Positions 1 to 9,399 of a stretch of DNA of 13,500 bases are shown piece by piece. How positions within the stretch are numbered: the first letter of the stretch is position 1; every line of letters starts with the position of its first letter. The position numbers and the translations under genes are program-made. The DNA is from Chrysomallon squamiferum. Lineage: Eukaryota; Mollusca; Gastropoda; Neomphalida; Peltospiridae. The stretch covers positions 16,490,698 to 16,504,197 of the forward strand of contig CM022670.1 of assembly GCA_012295275.1 (NCBI GenBank), written 5' to 3'. Under the pieces are notes generated by a model, which made no database searches, was not told the DNA's origin, and saw only the letters and a list, made by a program, of their open reading frames with translations.

Positions 1-516
1 AATTTAAATGCCTTTTAATGTTTAAGATAATTTTTTCCCCTACCACAAGATATTAAAAAAATTATCTGAATATACTAAAAATATATAAATTTGGTGAATG
101 TTTACTCAAAAATGTTTTATGGATCTATGTATTTTTATTTCTTAGTCTCAAAATAATCTGTAAAATGTACATATTTAATAAAAAATAATTTTAACTCTCA
201 CTCTTTTGGCTGTTTACTTTTAAAGATTTTTGCAATGATAATGGTTGCTCACTGGGTGGTAGCAGCATGTTTCCTCTCTCATATCAACTGTTAATATTAC
301 ACTGAGTAACAAGAGTTTACTTAAATATTATCTACACAATGTTACATGGATAGATGTTAAATGTTATAATACAATTATACAAATGGAACATTTAAATATT
401 TAAAAGTCATTAACCAGAGTTTTTCGTTTATAAAACACCTACACCACTGATATTACTTATTAAAGTGTAATTTAAACTGAATTAATTTTCAGTAATTTTT
501 TTTTATGACTACATAC
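1..516 (-). other. CDC14: Partial CDC14 intron 7
   Basis: This is AT-rich sequence downstream of the exon 7 donor on the minus strand. No coding stretch resembling the rest of CDC14 was seen, and no repeat of note beyond short A/T runs. It is best read as the beginning of a long intron. Confidence 0.7.
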
Positions 517-579
517 CTCATAATGTTCATACTCGTCAACATCAAATTTTTCAAAATTGAAAAAGCCATTGGCTAGAGC
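517..579 (-). CDS. CDC14: CDC14 exon 7, residues 153-173 (last exon in window)
   Basis: The exon follows an acceptor reading TATTGTTAG. It encodes [12 protein letters not shown] and then DVDEYEHYE, the diagnostic CDC14 motif, and ends GAG|GTATGT. The expected continuation (family form RVENGDFNWIVPGKF) was looked for on the minus strand of 1-516 and not found, so the next exon is off the left edge. Confidence 0.94.
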
Positions 580-1859
580 CTAACAATATAAAAATAACAA
601 AAATAATAAGACACAAAAACAATCTGTTCACACAGACGTGTGTGTGTATAAAAAGTAAGAAGATAATTTCTATATATGATTCAGTAGATAATTTCTGATT
701 GGTCTGTTTAATTAAAAAAAAAATGAGGGAAAATAAAACCCATTATTTATTAACATGCAAAACATTTCAGATACCTTTGTATTTTTCAAATGTAATCTAT
801 TAATAATTAAATTTGGCAGAACTGTTTTTTAAATCAATTTTTAAACTTTAATTATTACCATCACAACACTTTATAAGAAAATTGATAATTTTATTTAAAA
901 TGTTCAACTCTGGTAAGATAGCAGATTAGAAAAATTATGCTAGGTTATTTCATAATAAAATTTAATTATTTAGGTATTTTGAGGAGCAACAGTTACCTTG
1001 TTGATGGCATGGAGACAATCCAGCAAGGTAAGATTAAATGAGCAAGACCCATATGCTGCATCCCTGAAAAAAAAAAAAAAATTTAATCAATGTGGAATAA
1101 TTTGATTTTAATGTTTGAACTGGCAGTATTTATTTTGTTAATAAAAAAAAAAAAAAATAAAAAATAAGATTAACGTGTTTGTCTACAGTTGATGCAATTT
1201 AATATTTGTGATGACAAGCCTTTAGATAAGATTTAACTTTATACATCATGTATATTACTCAGTTTTCAAGATTTTATTTTTATTTTATTTTATTTTATTT
1301 TATTTTAAACAAAATGAATTATATAATTTCAGTTATTAAAATCATGTGTGTGTGTTTGTGTGTTTTTAAAAGATAAAAATTCTTTCCATCTGACCCATTT
1401 CCCAGATAAACATCATGTTTACCCCAGGGTGACAACTTTTAATAGGTCAAACGATTAATTAATTGCTGTTGGGAATAACACCTGTCATGTCACCTCATGT
1501 AAAATATCAGATGAAATAAAAATAATTTTTAAAACTATAATTCTAAGTTTTATCTGTTTTGTAACCACAAGACATACAATAAGAAAATAAGCCCTAGTGA
1601 GAGTAAAACCACACTGAACGTGTTATGGAGGTCAAGGCTGGCAACAGTTATAAACAGGTGTGTTTTGGGGAAGATACTATGTAGGTCAGCTGCTAAGAAG
1701 AAAAACACAAGTAACCTTACTGAACCTAACAGGCAGCAGCTGCTTTATCAATCACCAGCCTATCTACAATACTAAATGTTTATCTCTTTCTTTTTTACTC
1801 AGTAAACTTTCCCTCAGCAAAATTAAGGTAGAAATGCACGCTAATTAATGTAGTTCAAA

Positions 1860-1917
<58 letters not shown>

Positions 1918-4900
1918 TAAAATTTTGGGTAAATCTAAATGACATGCATTTAATTTACAAATATATTTTTAGAAATTATATGTTTAAATGAAAAAGTTCA
2001 TTTACTTATTAAGACAGATGTTTTGAATTTAATGAAAGGTCATTAAATATTGTATTAAATCAAAAACATACAAGAGAGTTGATTATCGAAAACTACATGC
2101 TATATATATATATATATACAAATCAATATAGTTATATACAGATTTATTACTCAACAAAATACATGAAATCAATATTCAGCCAGTATTTCAGCTTCAACTG
2201 TTTCTGCGTCAAGATTATATCATTTTCAAAAACAATTATGAAGACTAATAATTAACAGTTACTTGTTATCAATGTAGCCTGTGATCAGATTATTATTATT
2301 ATTGTTGTTGTTGTAGCATGAATATAATACTGAAATATAGCTTAATTCTATCAAATTATACAGTTGATATTAATATCAGAATAAATGGGTATCAAAATAA
2401 TATCATACCTGAATGGCAGGTATGGTGGATTTGAGCCAGCAACAAGTGGCCTATAGGCTTCCTCTGGTGTTTTACTCAAATATATAATCTGAAATTGGAA
2501 AATTTTACCATTTAATATTTTGAATAAAATTATTGGTATAAATCAAGGGGACAGAATATATAATACATATCAATAGAATTTCTATTACATGCATGACATT
2601 TTTCCCATAAATAAATTACAACTGAATAATTACTAAGTTTATACTGATATCGAAATCTATATACTTACAGCATAAGAGGCTATCAAGAAGGCTGCATTGG
2701 CACGTTTCCTTGCATCAAAACTGGTATAATGGACTATTTTTTTCTTTGCCAGTGAGAAAGACTGAAAACAAAAGAATAAACTTAAGTGATATGATTCATA
2801 AATTAATTTTATTTTATATTTTTAAAAAGAATACCAAGAATACCATATCTGAAATATCAAATAGTTTACCTTCATATTTATTCAAGTGAATGATTTACAA
2901 TGCTAATAAAACAAAAACCTAGGTATTTCTGAGTTAATTAAAATTAATTTGTATAACAAAAAAACAAAAACAAGATTTTTCAATGATAGCAACTTAAATA
3001 AAATTGGTATTTGTATTTACACTTTGTCATTCATTTCTAAATAAGTATGAAATTATTTTTAACCTTTGAAGTTAAACAAACAAAAAATCTCAAATTAAAA
3101 ATTAAAAAATAAAAGAATAAATACTATGAAAGTTGTAAATAACATGTATTTAATTAATGATTTAATCTACTTCAAAAGAGAAAACTGAGAGTTAAGAAGG
3201 TCAAAATATTTTGACATAAAACCTTAAATACAGCTGCACTTTGTTTCAAATTGAGGGGAAACAAACTAAATTCCAGATGTCATTCATACAATAAATAAAT
3301 AAATAAATAAAATTAATAATAATAAAAAAATAGCCTGTAATCCCAGTAAGAGAGTAAAAGGTATACATGTTGGTACAGCCCTAACAACACAAACTACTAG
3401 GTCAATCACATTATGTATTCATTCTATTGTATAGTCATGGCCAATTGCCAGAAAATATAGATTATAAAAGTCTTTATCAAACTGGTGCTACCAACACAAC
3501 AATTAAGCTGTGAGTACATGTATGCAGTACAAAAGGATAGCAATAATAATCATACTTTGTAATGGGTATACAAATATTAGTATACAATACATCTGTATAC
3601 TGAAGATAAGAAAAATATTCATAGCCTTTCCTCAAAATCATTTATGAAACTGAATGTTATAAAAAAAATAAAACTGTTTTAAAAATAGACATATCTGTTA
3701 CAAAAACCTGTTCAATCAGTGTAAACCTGATCTGTAAGGAATCTACTAACTCTAGGTATTTGTTTACACAAAGAGCCTGTAAAGATATCTAATTCTGAGT
3801 GAACTTTCTCTGATTATCCTGGTTTGTTCTCAAATGTGTAAATTCTTACTTTCAGCTTCTTATTCAATTTGCAGCAATATCTGTACAACAGTGCTAAATT
3901 CAGAGGCCCGAAGTCTGCATGGAAACTGAAACACAGTAATGAAATAACAATAATAATATACAAACAATTCAAATACATTTGATATATCAGTATTAGTAAA
4001 TCTGGGGTCAAATATAAATAAATTCTTACTGATCAGTAATAAAATGTTTCTGCCATCATCTCATTGATCCACTGATGACTGACATCCATAGACATGAATT
4101 TGTTAAAGTGTTCATCATATATTTAAAATTGTTTTTCTATGCTACCGTGCAAATTTCAAGACAGCATTATTAACACTAACAACAGTGTATTTTCTCAAAC
4201 TTGGACCATCTTTTTTCCAAAGAGAATGTAAACTGAAATATGTTATATTAAACTTAAAAAAACAGCTGAACATTGCTGGACTATTTATACATTTATGTTC
4301 ATAAATGAAAATCCAGGTAGGAAAAAGGTTCATGCTTCTTAAACTGCTGTAACTGGCTATATATCAGTCTTAATTATACTGCACCTTGTAAAGTAACACA
4401 AATAGAAATGCATGCAGCTAAGAAAAAAAAAAAATCATTTCTATGGATAAAAACATTAAATGAAAAAGTCATCTATACTAGTTCTTTCATGACATACTGA
4501 AAATTACCTTAAGTTTATTTTTTGTATCTGTGACAGAGAACCTGTAGTGTTGGCTCACTAATCAAATCCTTTCAAAAGAACAACTATTCAAATTCTGTTA
4601 ATTAAAACCTCAGAATTTGCGATCAGTATTATTTTATGGCTCTTATGACAGTATTCTTTTCACTGACTGTAACACTTATTTCTTATCATACAATAAATAA
4701 CTAGGGTTAAGACAGTGCTCATAAAGTATAATTTCACACTGATAAATTAAGCAGAACAGTTGACAGTCGAAATCTATTTTGTCAGATTACTACCACTAGT
4801 AATACTATTAATAGCTTTAGAAACCACTAAGAATTGTGCAAGATATAAAACCACAGAATACTACATAATTTAGCCTCCTGCTGTTTTAACCTGCTACTGT

Positions 4901-6891
4901 AAAAACTGGAAACATGCCAGACAAATTATGTGGTTTATTAATTGTATACACAGGACATGTTTTTTGCTCCCAAAAATCAAATATTTAATTAATTTCATAA
5001 TCAGTTTTTGGATATAGTCATATATGATCCTGAACCAAATTGTATTTAAGAAAAATGTTTTAAAGACCTGCCTGATTTTGTCCAAGCCATACAAGAAAAG
5101 TTTAACATTTGTTTCCCATGCTAAAAATTAGCCTAAATACATTTATGTTTATTTATGGACATAAATCATTTTCTTTTAAGGAATAATGTTTATTTTTAAC
5201 AAATTAGTGAATATGTCAATGTAAAAATAAATAAATTTCAATATAACACACCAATTTACAATTTGCCTAAAACAAACATTAAAATAATAAGTGGCTTTAC
5301 GATATACAGTTATAACAAGGTTTTATCTGACAATGAAATATTGTTTTCAAATTCATCCTCACATCATTTAAACAATCAATTTCCAGTTACAAACAATTAC
5401 CAATGCTATATATATATAAAATCCAGATCATAAATTTTTACTTACTTTTCATAGACCAGCTCATCATCAATACAGAAGTAATGAGTATGTGCAGTTGATT
5501 TTGGCTTTGCTCTTAAAGTTGCGAAATACAGACGATCTGTAAAATAAAAAAAATACATTATATTGTTTCTGAACCCTGACTCACAATTATACACACTTTC
5601 TCTAATAACATTTCCTAAAAAATACCTGAAAAGACACATTATCATGATTATGTGACTTGTTATAAGTATATAATAATTAATTATTATTACACTATTTTAA
5701 CAGTAAGTGGCCACAAATGTTTAACAATTATTTCTTTTTTTTTTTAATTATTTCTTAATAACTAATAATAACAGTGAATAATAAGGTTTTAGAATTTATT
5801 TTTTATGTAAGACAATTTATTAAGATTCCACTTATTACTTGTGTTTAATCTTATTAAAAGTAAGGAGAAAGTACAGTCTATACCAGGGCTGTGAAAATTC
5901 TCTCTTTTTTGCCAGTGTGGGCAATTTTGGACAAACATGTTTTGAAAAACATGTTTATTGGTTATATTTTTAAAAAGATTGCATTCAAATCATGTGTCTG
6001 TTTTTGTAGCCTAAATAATTTTTATTTGTTACCAGTCTTACAGCTTGTAAAACACTTCATTTGTCAACATACAACTGTCATTTTGTTCAACAATAAACAG
6101 AAATGAATGGTGTATCACTTATTAGTTAAGCTTTTGAATTCAGACCAACTATCTTACTATTTTCTCAGTACATGTATGTAGAGAAGTCAACATGGTCAGA
6201 TATTTGGTGACTGTGCTTATGTAAAAACAATCATGGCCATGGAAATAAACCTATAAACTGTTGCCATCATTACTGAACCCAAAATTAAACAGTCCTATGT
6301 TGGAATTAGGATTTAGTTTAATTAAAACAAACACTACTAGCCAGTATTAATGGTCACAGTAATTAAGGGTGTGAAAATGTTATTTAATAATGCTTAATTA
6401 ATCATCCAATCTGCAATGACATTATTACTAGTTTTATCAGCTCTTACAGTTTCTGTCAAATAGCACTTACAAAAACTAAGAGACTTTTGAAATTTGAATA
6501 TAAAATACAGTGATTTAGTTCTAATTGATTAAGCTGTTCTGAATAAAATAAAAGAAAAACAGAACATACTTTTAAAAAGAAAATGTTAACTGTCAAGGGA
6601 TTAGATCCTACCAGATGTTGTATTTGAAAGAAATAGATAAAATTAAAAAAATTAAAATATAAATCAACAAAAACAACAACAACAACAACAAAATAATATA
6701 AAAGATATACTGTTTTAAAATAATTAACATAATTATTGATGTTCTTTTTCAGTAGTGGAATAAATAATAGTTGAAAGAAGAAAATACATGGTTTATGTTT
6801 GTTTTGGCCTAAACTGAGTTGTGTGCTCAATAAGTTGGGAACATTCCTGATTCCATGAATATTCACTTCTTTTATTATTTATTTATTTTCA

Positions 6892-6958
<67 letters not shown>

Positions 6959-7764
6959 CATTTTTTTCAAATAATTACCTTCTATCTTACATTTAGAAGA
7001 AAAATGAAAAAAAAAAAAAAAGCTTGGCCAAAACAGGATAAAAATAAATAACAATTTGCTATCATTATTAACGATAGGTAATCCTGCAATTTAAGACCAT
7101 AATTTAGTTGTCAGAGTTTTTGCTAAATATTTTACTGCTAGTTACCAACAGTAACAGAGACAGCTATGCTATTGTTATAACCGGTGTTCATGCAAAAAAA
7201 GGTTCCATGTTACCCAAACAAGTCTAATAAGCGACGCCGATCTATTTTTGGAAAAAAATATGTGGCTTTTGATTTATGATTTAATTTTGCTTTTCACACA
7301 AAATTATTTAGAAAATAAAAAGTTGTGCATTTTACAAAAATAGACTGATGACTTGTTTAAGTTGAAAGGACAATTTAGTTTGCATATACACCGCTAATCG
7401 CAATAGCATAGCTGCCTCTGTTATCGTTAGAAAAACTTGATCGCTTTGACAAGTTTGACAAGCAAAAGGAAGTTTACAGATATCATTTTGTATTTCTGTA
7501 CATGCAGTAAAACAAAAAACTGTAACAAAATATTTAGCAGATGCTATGTTAACAAGGGGATTACCCATTATTACTTTATTAGCATTTTAAAAACTCAGTA
7601 GTAATGACTGAATGAGTCGAATAACTGAATGAGTTTCAACACGTTCACTTGGCAACGCTTCAAAATTTTGCAAATGAAATCGACACATAATCAATGAATA
7701 TTAATCGAAACTCACCTGAAATAAATTCAGACGCACTCCCAATAATGTCGCTTTCTTCCACCAT
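517..7764 (-). CDS. CDC14: CDC14 dual-specificity protein phosphatase, N-terminal 173 residues (7 exons, 3' part off window)
   Basis: CDC14 enzymes remove phosphate from CDK-type phosphoserine-proline sites and act in mitotic exit, DNA repair and cilia, depending on the animal. Joining 7716-7764, 5446-5536, 3850-3925, 2669-2761, 2409-2488, 997-1063 and 517-579 on the minus strand gives 519 nt in one open frame, and every junction is GT-AG. The product matches the CDC14 N-terminal (DSPn, A) domain from end to end. Landmarks are DRLYFATLR (17-25), [76 protein letters not shown] and [10 protein letters not shown] (164-173). Intron phases after exons 1 to 7 are 1, 2, 0, 0, 2, 0 and 0. The HCX5R active-site loop lies in the following B domain, which is not in the window, so catalytic integrity cannot be judged. 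Vertebrates have CDC14A and CDC14B; one invertebrate gene is assumed here, and the paralogue cannot be assigned. Confidence 0.96.
580..996 (-). other. CDC14: CDC14 intron 6
   Basis: This 417-nt GT-AG intron is AT-rich. It contains a short (GT)n run near 638-648 and an A run near 713-722. Nothing coding was seen. Confidence 0.85.
997..1063 (-). CDS. CDC14: CDC14 exon 6, residues 130-152
   Basis: A long T tract (complement of A's at 1067-1081) ends in TTTTCAG. The exon then completes R130 and reads [17 protein letters not shown] and HAINK. The donor is AAG|GTAACT. The match to the CDC14 stretch before the [10 protein letters not shown] motif is clear. Confidence 0.95.
1064..2408 (-). other. 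CDC14: CDC14 intron 5 with several microsatellites
   Basis: This 1345-nt intron holds A runs at 1067-1081 and about 1142-1156, an ATTTT pentamer tract at 1271-1307, an (AAAT)n/(AAT)n tract at about 1857-1916, (TA)n at 2101-2118 and TTA/TTG repeats at about 2290-2313. Between about 1380 and 1760 the base composition is less AT-rich than in the rest of the intron. That stretch has no protein or RNA signature I recognise. Confidence 0.85.
1857..1916. repeat. (AAAT)n passing into (AAT)n in CDC14 intron 5
   Basis: About eight AAAT units (to about 1889) change directly into about nine AAT units. The change of unit length within one tract suggests loss of a base followed by expansion. Confidence 0.93.
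2409..2488 (-). CDS. CDC14: CDC14 exon 5, residues 104-130
   Basis: The exon follows a CAATTTCAG acceptor. It encodes [15 protein letters not shown] and then [11 protein letters not shown], plus two bases of R130. The donor is AG|GTATGA. Only 180 nt of intron separate it from exon 4. [11 protein letters not shown] is a strong CDC14 signature that spans this exon and the next. Confidence 0.96.
2669..2761 (-). CDS. CDC14: CDC14 exon 4, residues 73-103
   Basis: The exon follows a TGTTTTCAG acceptor and encodes [16 protein letters not shown] and then [15 protein letters not shown]. It covers 31 whole codons with phase 0 on both sides. The donor is [17 protein letters not shown] and KRANAAFLI are family landmarks of the CDC14 A domain. 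Confidence 0.96.
2762..3849 (-). other. CDC14: CDC14 intron 3
   Basis: This 1088-nt GT-AG intron has an (AAAT)n tract at about 3290-3312. No gene or RNA element was recognised. The short intron 4 (2489-2668, 180 nt) on the other side of exon 4 is likewise featureless. Confidence 0.85.
3850..3925 (-). CDS. CDC14: CDC14 exon 3, residues 47-72
   Basis: A GTTTCAG acceptor is followed by the T that completes N47. The exon then reads [14 protein letters not shown] and [11 protein letters not shown], almost identical to the same stretch of animal CDC14 proteins. It ends on a whole codon at AAA|GTAAG. Reading frames continue into the flanking intron on both sides, so a simple ORF call here overstates the exon. 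Confidence 0.96.
3926..5445 (-). other. CDC14: CDC14 intron 2
   Basis: This 1520-nt GT-AG intron has only short chance reading frames, rich in F, I, L, N and K and with no family resemblance. A poly-A run lies near 4422-4433 and a short (TA)n at about 5407-5417. No mobile element was recognised. Confidence 0.85.
5446..5536 (-). CDS. CDC14: CDC14 exon 2, residues 17-47
   Basis: A TTTTACAG acceptor precedes GAT CGT CTG (DRL). The exon encodes DRLYFATLR, then KPKST, then THYF and DDELVYE, the most recognisable opening of CDC14. It ends in phase 2 at AA|GTAAG. The last codon (N47) is completed by the next exon. Confidence 0.95.
6665..6692. repeat. (AAC)n microsatellite in CDC14 intron 1
   Basis: The tract is CAACAAAAA followed by six or so CAA units. 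It accounts for the valine-rich run in the minus-strand frame at 6456-6866, which is therefore not a gene. Confidence 0.9.
6893..6957. repeat. (TTA)n microsatellite in CDC14 intron 1
   Basis: About 21 uninterrupted TTA/ATT units lie here, with a TTTATTTATT-type lead-in from about 6871. On the sense strand of CDC14 it is a (TAA)n run. Confidence 0.95.
7141..7430. repeat. Diverged inverted repeat in CDC14 intron 1
   Basis: The stretch 7152-7174 and the reverse complement of 7401-7423 agree at 22 of 23 bases (core CAGCTATGCTATTG at 7161-7174). The similarity continues inward with gaps: ATGCAAA, AAACAAGTC and TCTATTTTTG occur in the same order on both arms. The arms are therefore about 7141-7250 and 7335-7430, with a spacer of roughly 85 nt. 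This is either two opposite copies of one dispersed repeat or a foldback/MITE-like element. No terminal target-site duplication was identified. Confidence 0.7.
7716..7764 (-). CDS. CDC14: CDC14 exon 1 (coding part), residues 1-16 plus one base
   Basis: The start codon is the complement of cat at 7762-7764, read as [16 protein letters not shown]. An in-frame TAA lies six bases upstream of the ATG, so this is the first possible start in this exon. The short acidic leader ending in a SEFI-type sequence fits the CDC14 family, where human CDC14A has a CEFM-type sequence before DRLYF. The donor reads CAG|GTGAG, with the intron starting at 7715. The transcript start is not resolved, and a spliced 5' UTR is possible. 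Confidence 0.88.
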
Positions 7765-8230
7765 GACTTAATAATAAACTATCCGATGTTATCTAACACA
7801 GTTCAAACCGATTGCCGATCTTGCAATTGCTATGGCTATGTCGGTCGGTTTGTTTACTAGCAAGCTTTGGGTGACTGGACAATTCCAGTTTACGAAGATG
7901 TTAATCCTGAATCTGTGGCCGTACGAATGATCACAAATACGTAACCAGTGATAAAGCAATTCAGTTATAATAATAATCCTCTTTGCAAGTAAACATCATG
8001 AGAAAAATATAACAACCACTACATTACCAACTCGTCTTGACGGCCATTTTAAACAGATAGACGAGATAAACGCTTGCACGTGACCGATATTCAACCAATC
8101 CCACGCGCTTACAAGAGCGGTCGTCGGGACAACTTCCGGATTGACCAATCAACTATTTGTCGGGACAAATTGAATAGAAACAACCAAAAGAGCTATCAAA
8201 ATAAGGATTCGATTTTAATGGCCACAGGTA
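7765..8230 (-). promoter_or_regulatory. CDC14: Probable CDC14 promoter and 5' region
   Basis: The block lies directly upstream of the CDC14 start and has clearly more CpG and GC than its surroundings. Visible motifs are two CCAAT boxes (8095-8099 and 8145-8149), the E-box CACGTG in GCACGTGACC (8076-8085), an ETS-like ACTTCCGG (8132-8139) and a YY1-like GGCCATTTT (8042-8050). A 10-bp direct repeat GTCGGGACAA occurs at 8123-8132 and 8159-8168. The set fits a TATA-less housekeeping promoter. A transcription start near 8030-8050 is an inference from the YY1-like site. Confidence 0.6.
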
Positions 8231-8332
8231 GCCCTGACAACTGAAAATACACCGACCTCCATTCCATTCAGCCCTATCCGCCCAACGATAGAAGGGGAAA
8301 ATAATATATAAAATAAATAAATAAATATATAA

Positions 8333-8405
<73 letters not shown>

Positions 8406-8511
8406 CTATTATTAATTAATTAATTAGTATTAATATTTATTTATTGTTTATTTATTATTCGTTTACTTTTCTTTTTTCTTTTTGTTTTTCTACTCTATAA
8501 TTGAAAAAATA

Positions 8512-8517
<6 letters not shown>
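8231..8517. repeat. AT microsatellite cluster with (AAT)n/(ATT)n palindrome
   Basis: From about 8298 the sequence is (AAAT)n, then (AAT)n to 8380, then (ATT)n to about 8413, then (ATTA)n. Because ATT is the complement of AAT, the two halves form a palindrome centred at 8380/8381. It has at least 25 perfectly paired bases per arm and a single mismatch at 8406 before pairing resumes. No gene was seen here. Confidence 0.85.
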
Positions 8518-8563
<46 letters not shown>

Positions 8564-8727
8564 GTATATATGCTTGTGTGTATGTATGTATATATGCTTG
8601 TGTGTATGTATGTATATATGTATGTATGCATGCATCTATGTCTGTTTATAACTGTGTGTATGTATACATGTATGTATGTATGAATGTATTTGTGTGAGTG
8701 TGTGTGTATATGTGTCTGTGTGTTTTT
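8518..8727. repeat. (TA)n followed by a TATG-rich minisatellite with a 24-bp unit
   Basis: (TA)n runs from about 8518 to 8550. It is followed by GTAT repeats organised into a 24-bp unit at 8557-8580, repeated exactly at 8581-8604 and with a few changes at 8605-8628. The array decays into TGTATG and GTGTGT sequence to about 8727. The two overlapping frames across it (YIYIYI and CMYVCMYV types) are pure repeat translation, not genes. Confidence 0.9.
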
Positions 8728-9100
8728 AATTTAATTTGTTTATAACCAGTAAATTGCTTTCATTAATTTATTGATATATGCCCTTGACTGTTTTTGCCCG
8801 CATTGACTGATTGAAACTAAAACGAAAACCTTCAAGTTCTGAAAGACACATGAATGACAACACTAACTAAATTTAAATTTTCTTTATTAGATAAAACAAT
8901 TAACAGATTAGAATAGGGCTAAACCTAATTACATTGGCGCTCTTTGACTGTTTGCAAAAATAACATATTTATCTATTCATATACGTTTGTTAATGATACA
9001 TGCTACTCTATAACAATAAATGTAATTAACTATTCGACTTAGTTATTTATTTAACAAAATTTATTAGGGTTCGTTGACCAATTAATTAGCTGCTTTTGTT
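8728..9100. other. AT-rich intergenic stretch without recognised features
   Basis: This is unique-looking AT-rich sequence between two repeat arrays. No coding frame, RNA gene or mobile-element signature was recognised. Confidence 0.6.
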
Positions 9101-9249
9101 CCTCTTTTTCTTTTCTTTTTTTTTTCTTTCTTTATATTCTTGTTTTCTTTTTCATTTTCTTTTCTTGTCTTTCCTTCTTTTCTTTTTCTTTCTTTCTTTC
9201 TTTCTTTCTTTCTTTTTTTCTGTTGATTTGTGTGTGTGTGCGTGTGTGT
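9100..9249. repeat. Long pyrimidine-rich tract with (CTTT)n, followed by (GT)n
   Basis: About 9107-9220 is nearly all C and T on the plus strand, with a regular CTTT run at about 9187-9213. A GT dinucleotide run with one GC step follows at about 9230-9249. The complementary strand yields a K/R/E-rich frame of 64 codons that is only repeat translation. Mirror-type CTTT and GT runs are the classes known to form triplex and Z-DNA. Confidence 0.9.
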
Positions 9250-9399
9250 AATAACCTGACATCGTTGAATGGACACAACTGAAAATAGTGCTGTTTTCCC
9301 CCCAATATTACATGTTTTAAATTAAAATAAATTCAAACTGGAATATTTAACCTCTGTCATTTATTGATTTATCATTAAAGGATTAAAATAATTCACTTT

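Larger units (their letters stand above)
5537..7715 (-). other. CDC14: CDC14 intron 1
   Basis: This 2179-nt intron is the longest in the window, as is common for first introns. It carries an (AAC)n tract (6665-6692), a (TTA)n tract (6893-6957), an A run (about 7006-7021) and a diverged inverted repeat (about 7141-7430). The reading frames inside it, including a 136-codon one at 6456-6866, are low-complexity chance frames driven by these repeats. Confidence 0.85.

Noticed and set aside
3333-3348. GCCTGTAATCCCAGTA, which resembles the start of a primate Alu element
   Set aside because: The match is limited to about 15 bases. No A or B box pair, no Alu body and no tail follow, and the organism is evidently an invertebrate. 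Coincidence.
6456-6866. A 136-codon minus-strand reading frame
   Set aside because: It lies in CDC14 intron 1, runs through an (AAC)n microsatellite (giving the VVVVV run), is F/N/L/Y-rich and resembles no family. It is a chance frame.
7332-7568. A 78-codon minus-strand frame in intron 1
   Set aside because: Its C-terminal part overlaps one arm of the inverted repeat and it lacks any recognisable domain. It could be a remnant of a repeat-encoded protein, but nothing supports that.
8482-8697. Overlapping plus-strand frames with YIYIYI and CMYV repeats
   Set aside because: They are a pure translation of the (TA)n and TATG arrays.
9082-9276. A K/E/R-rich minus-strand frame of 64 codons
   Set aside because: It is a translation of the pyrimidine tract; no real protein is supported.
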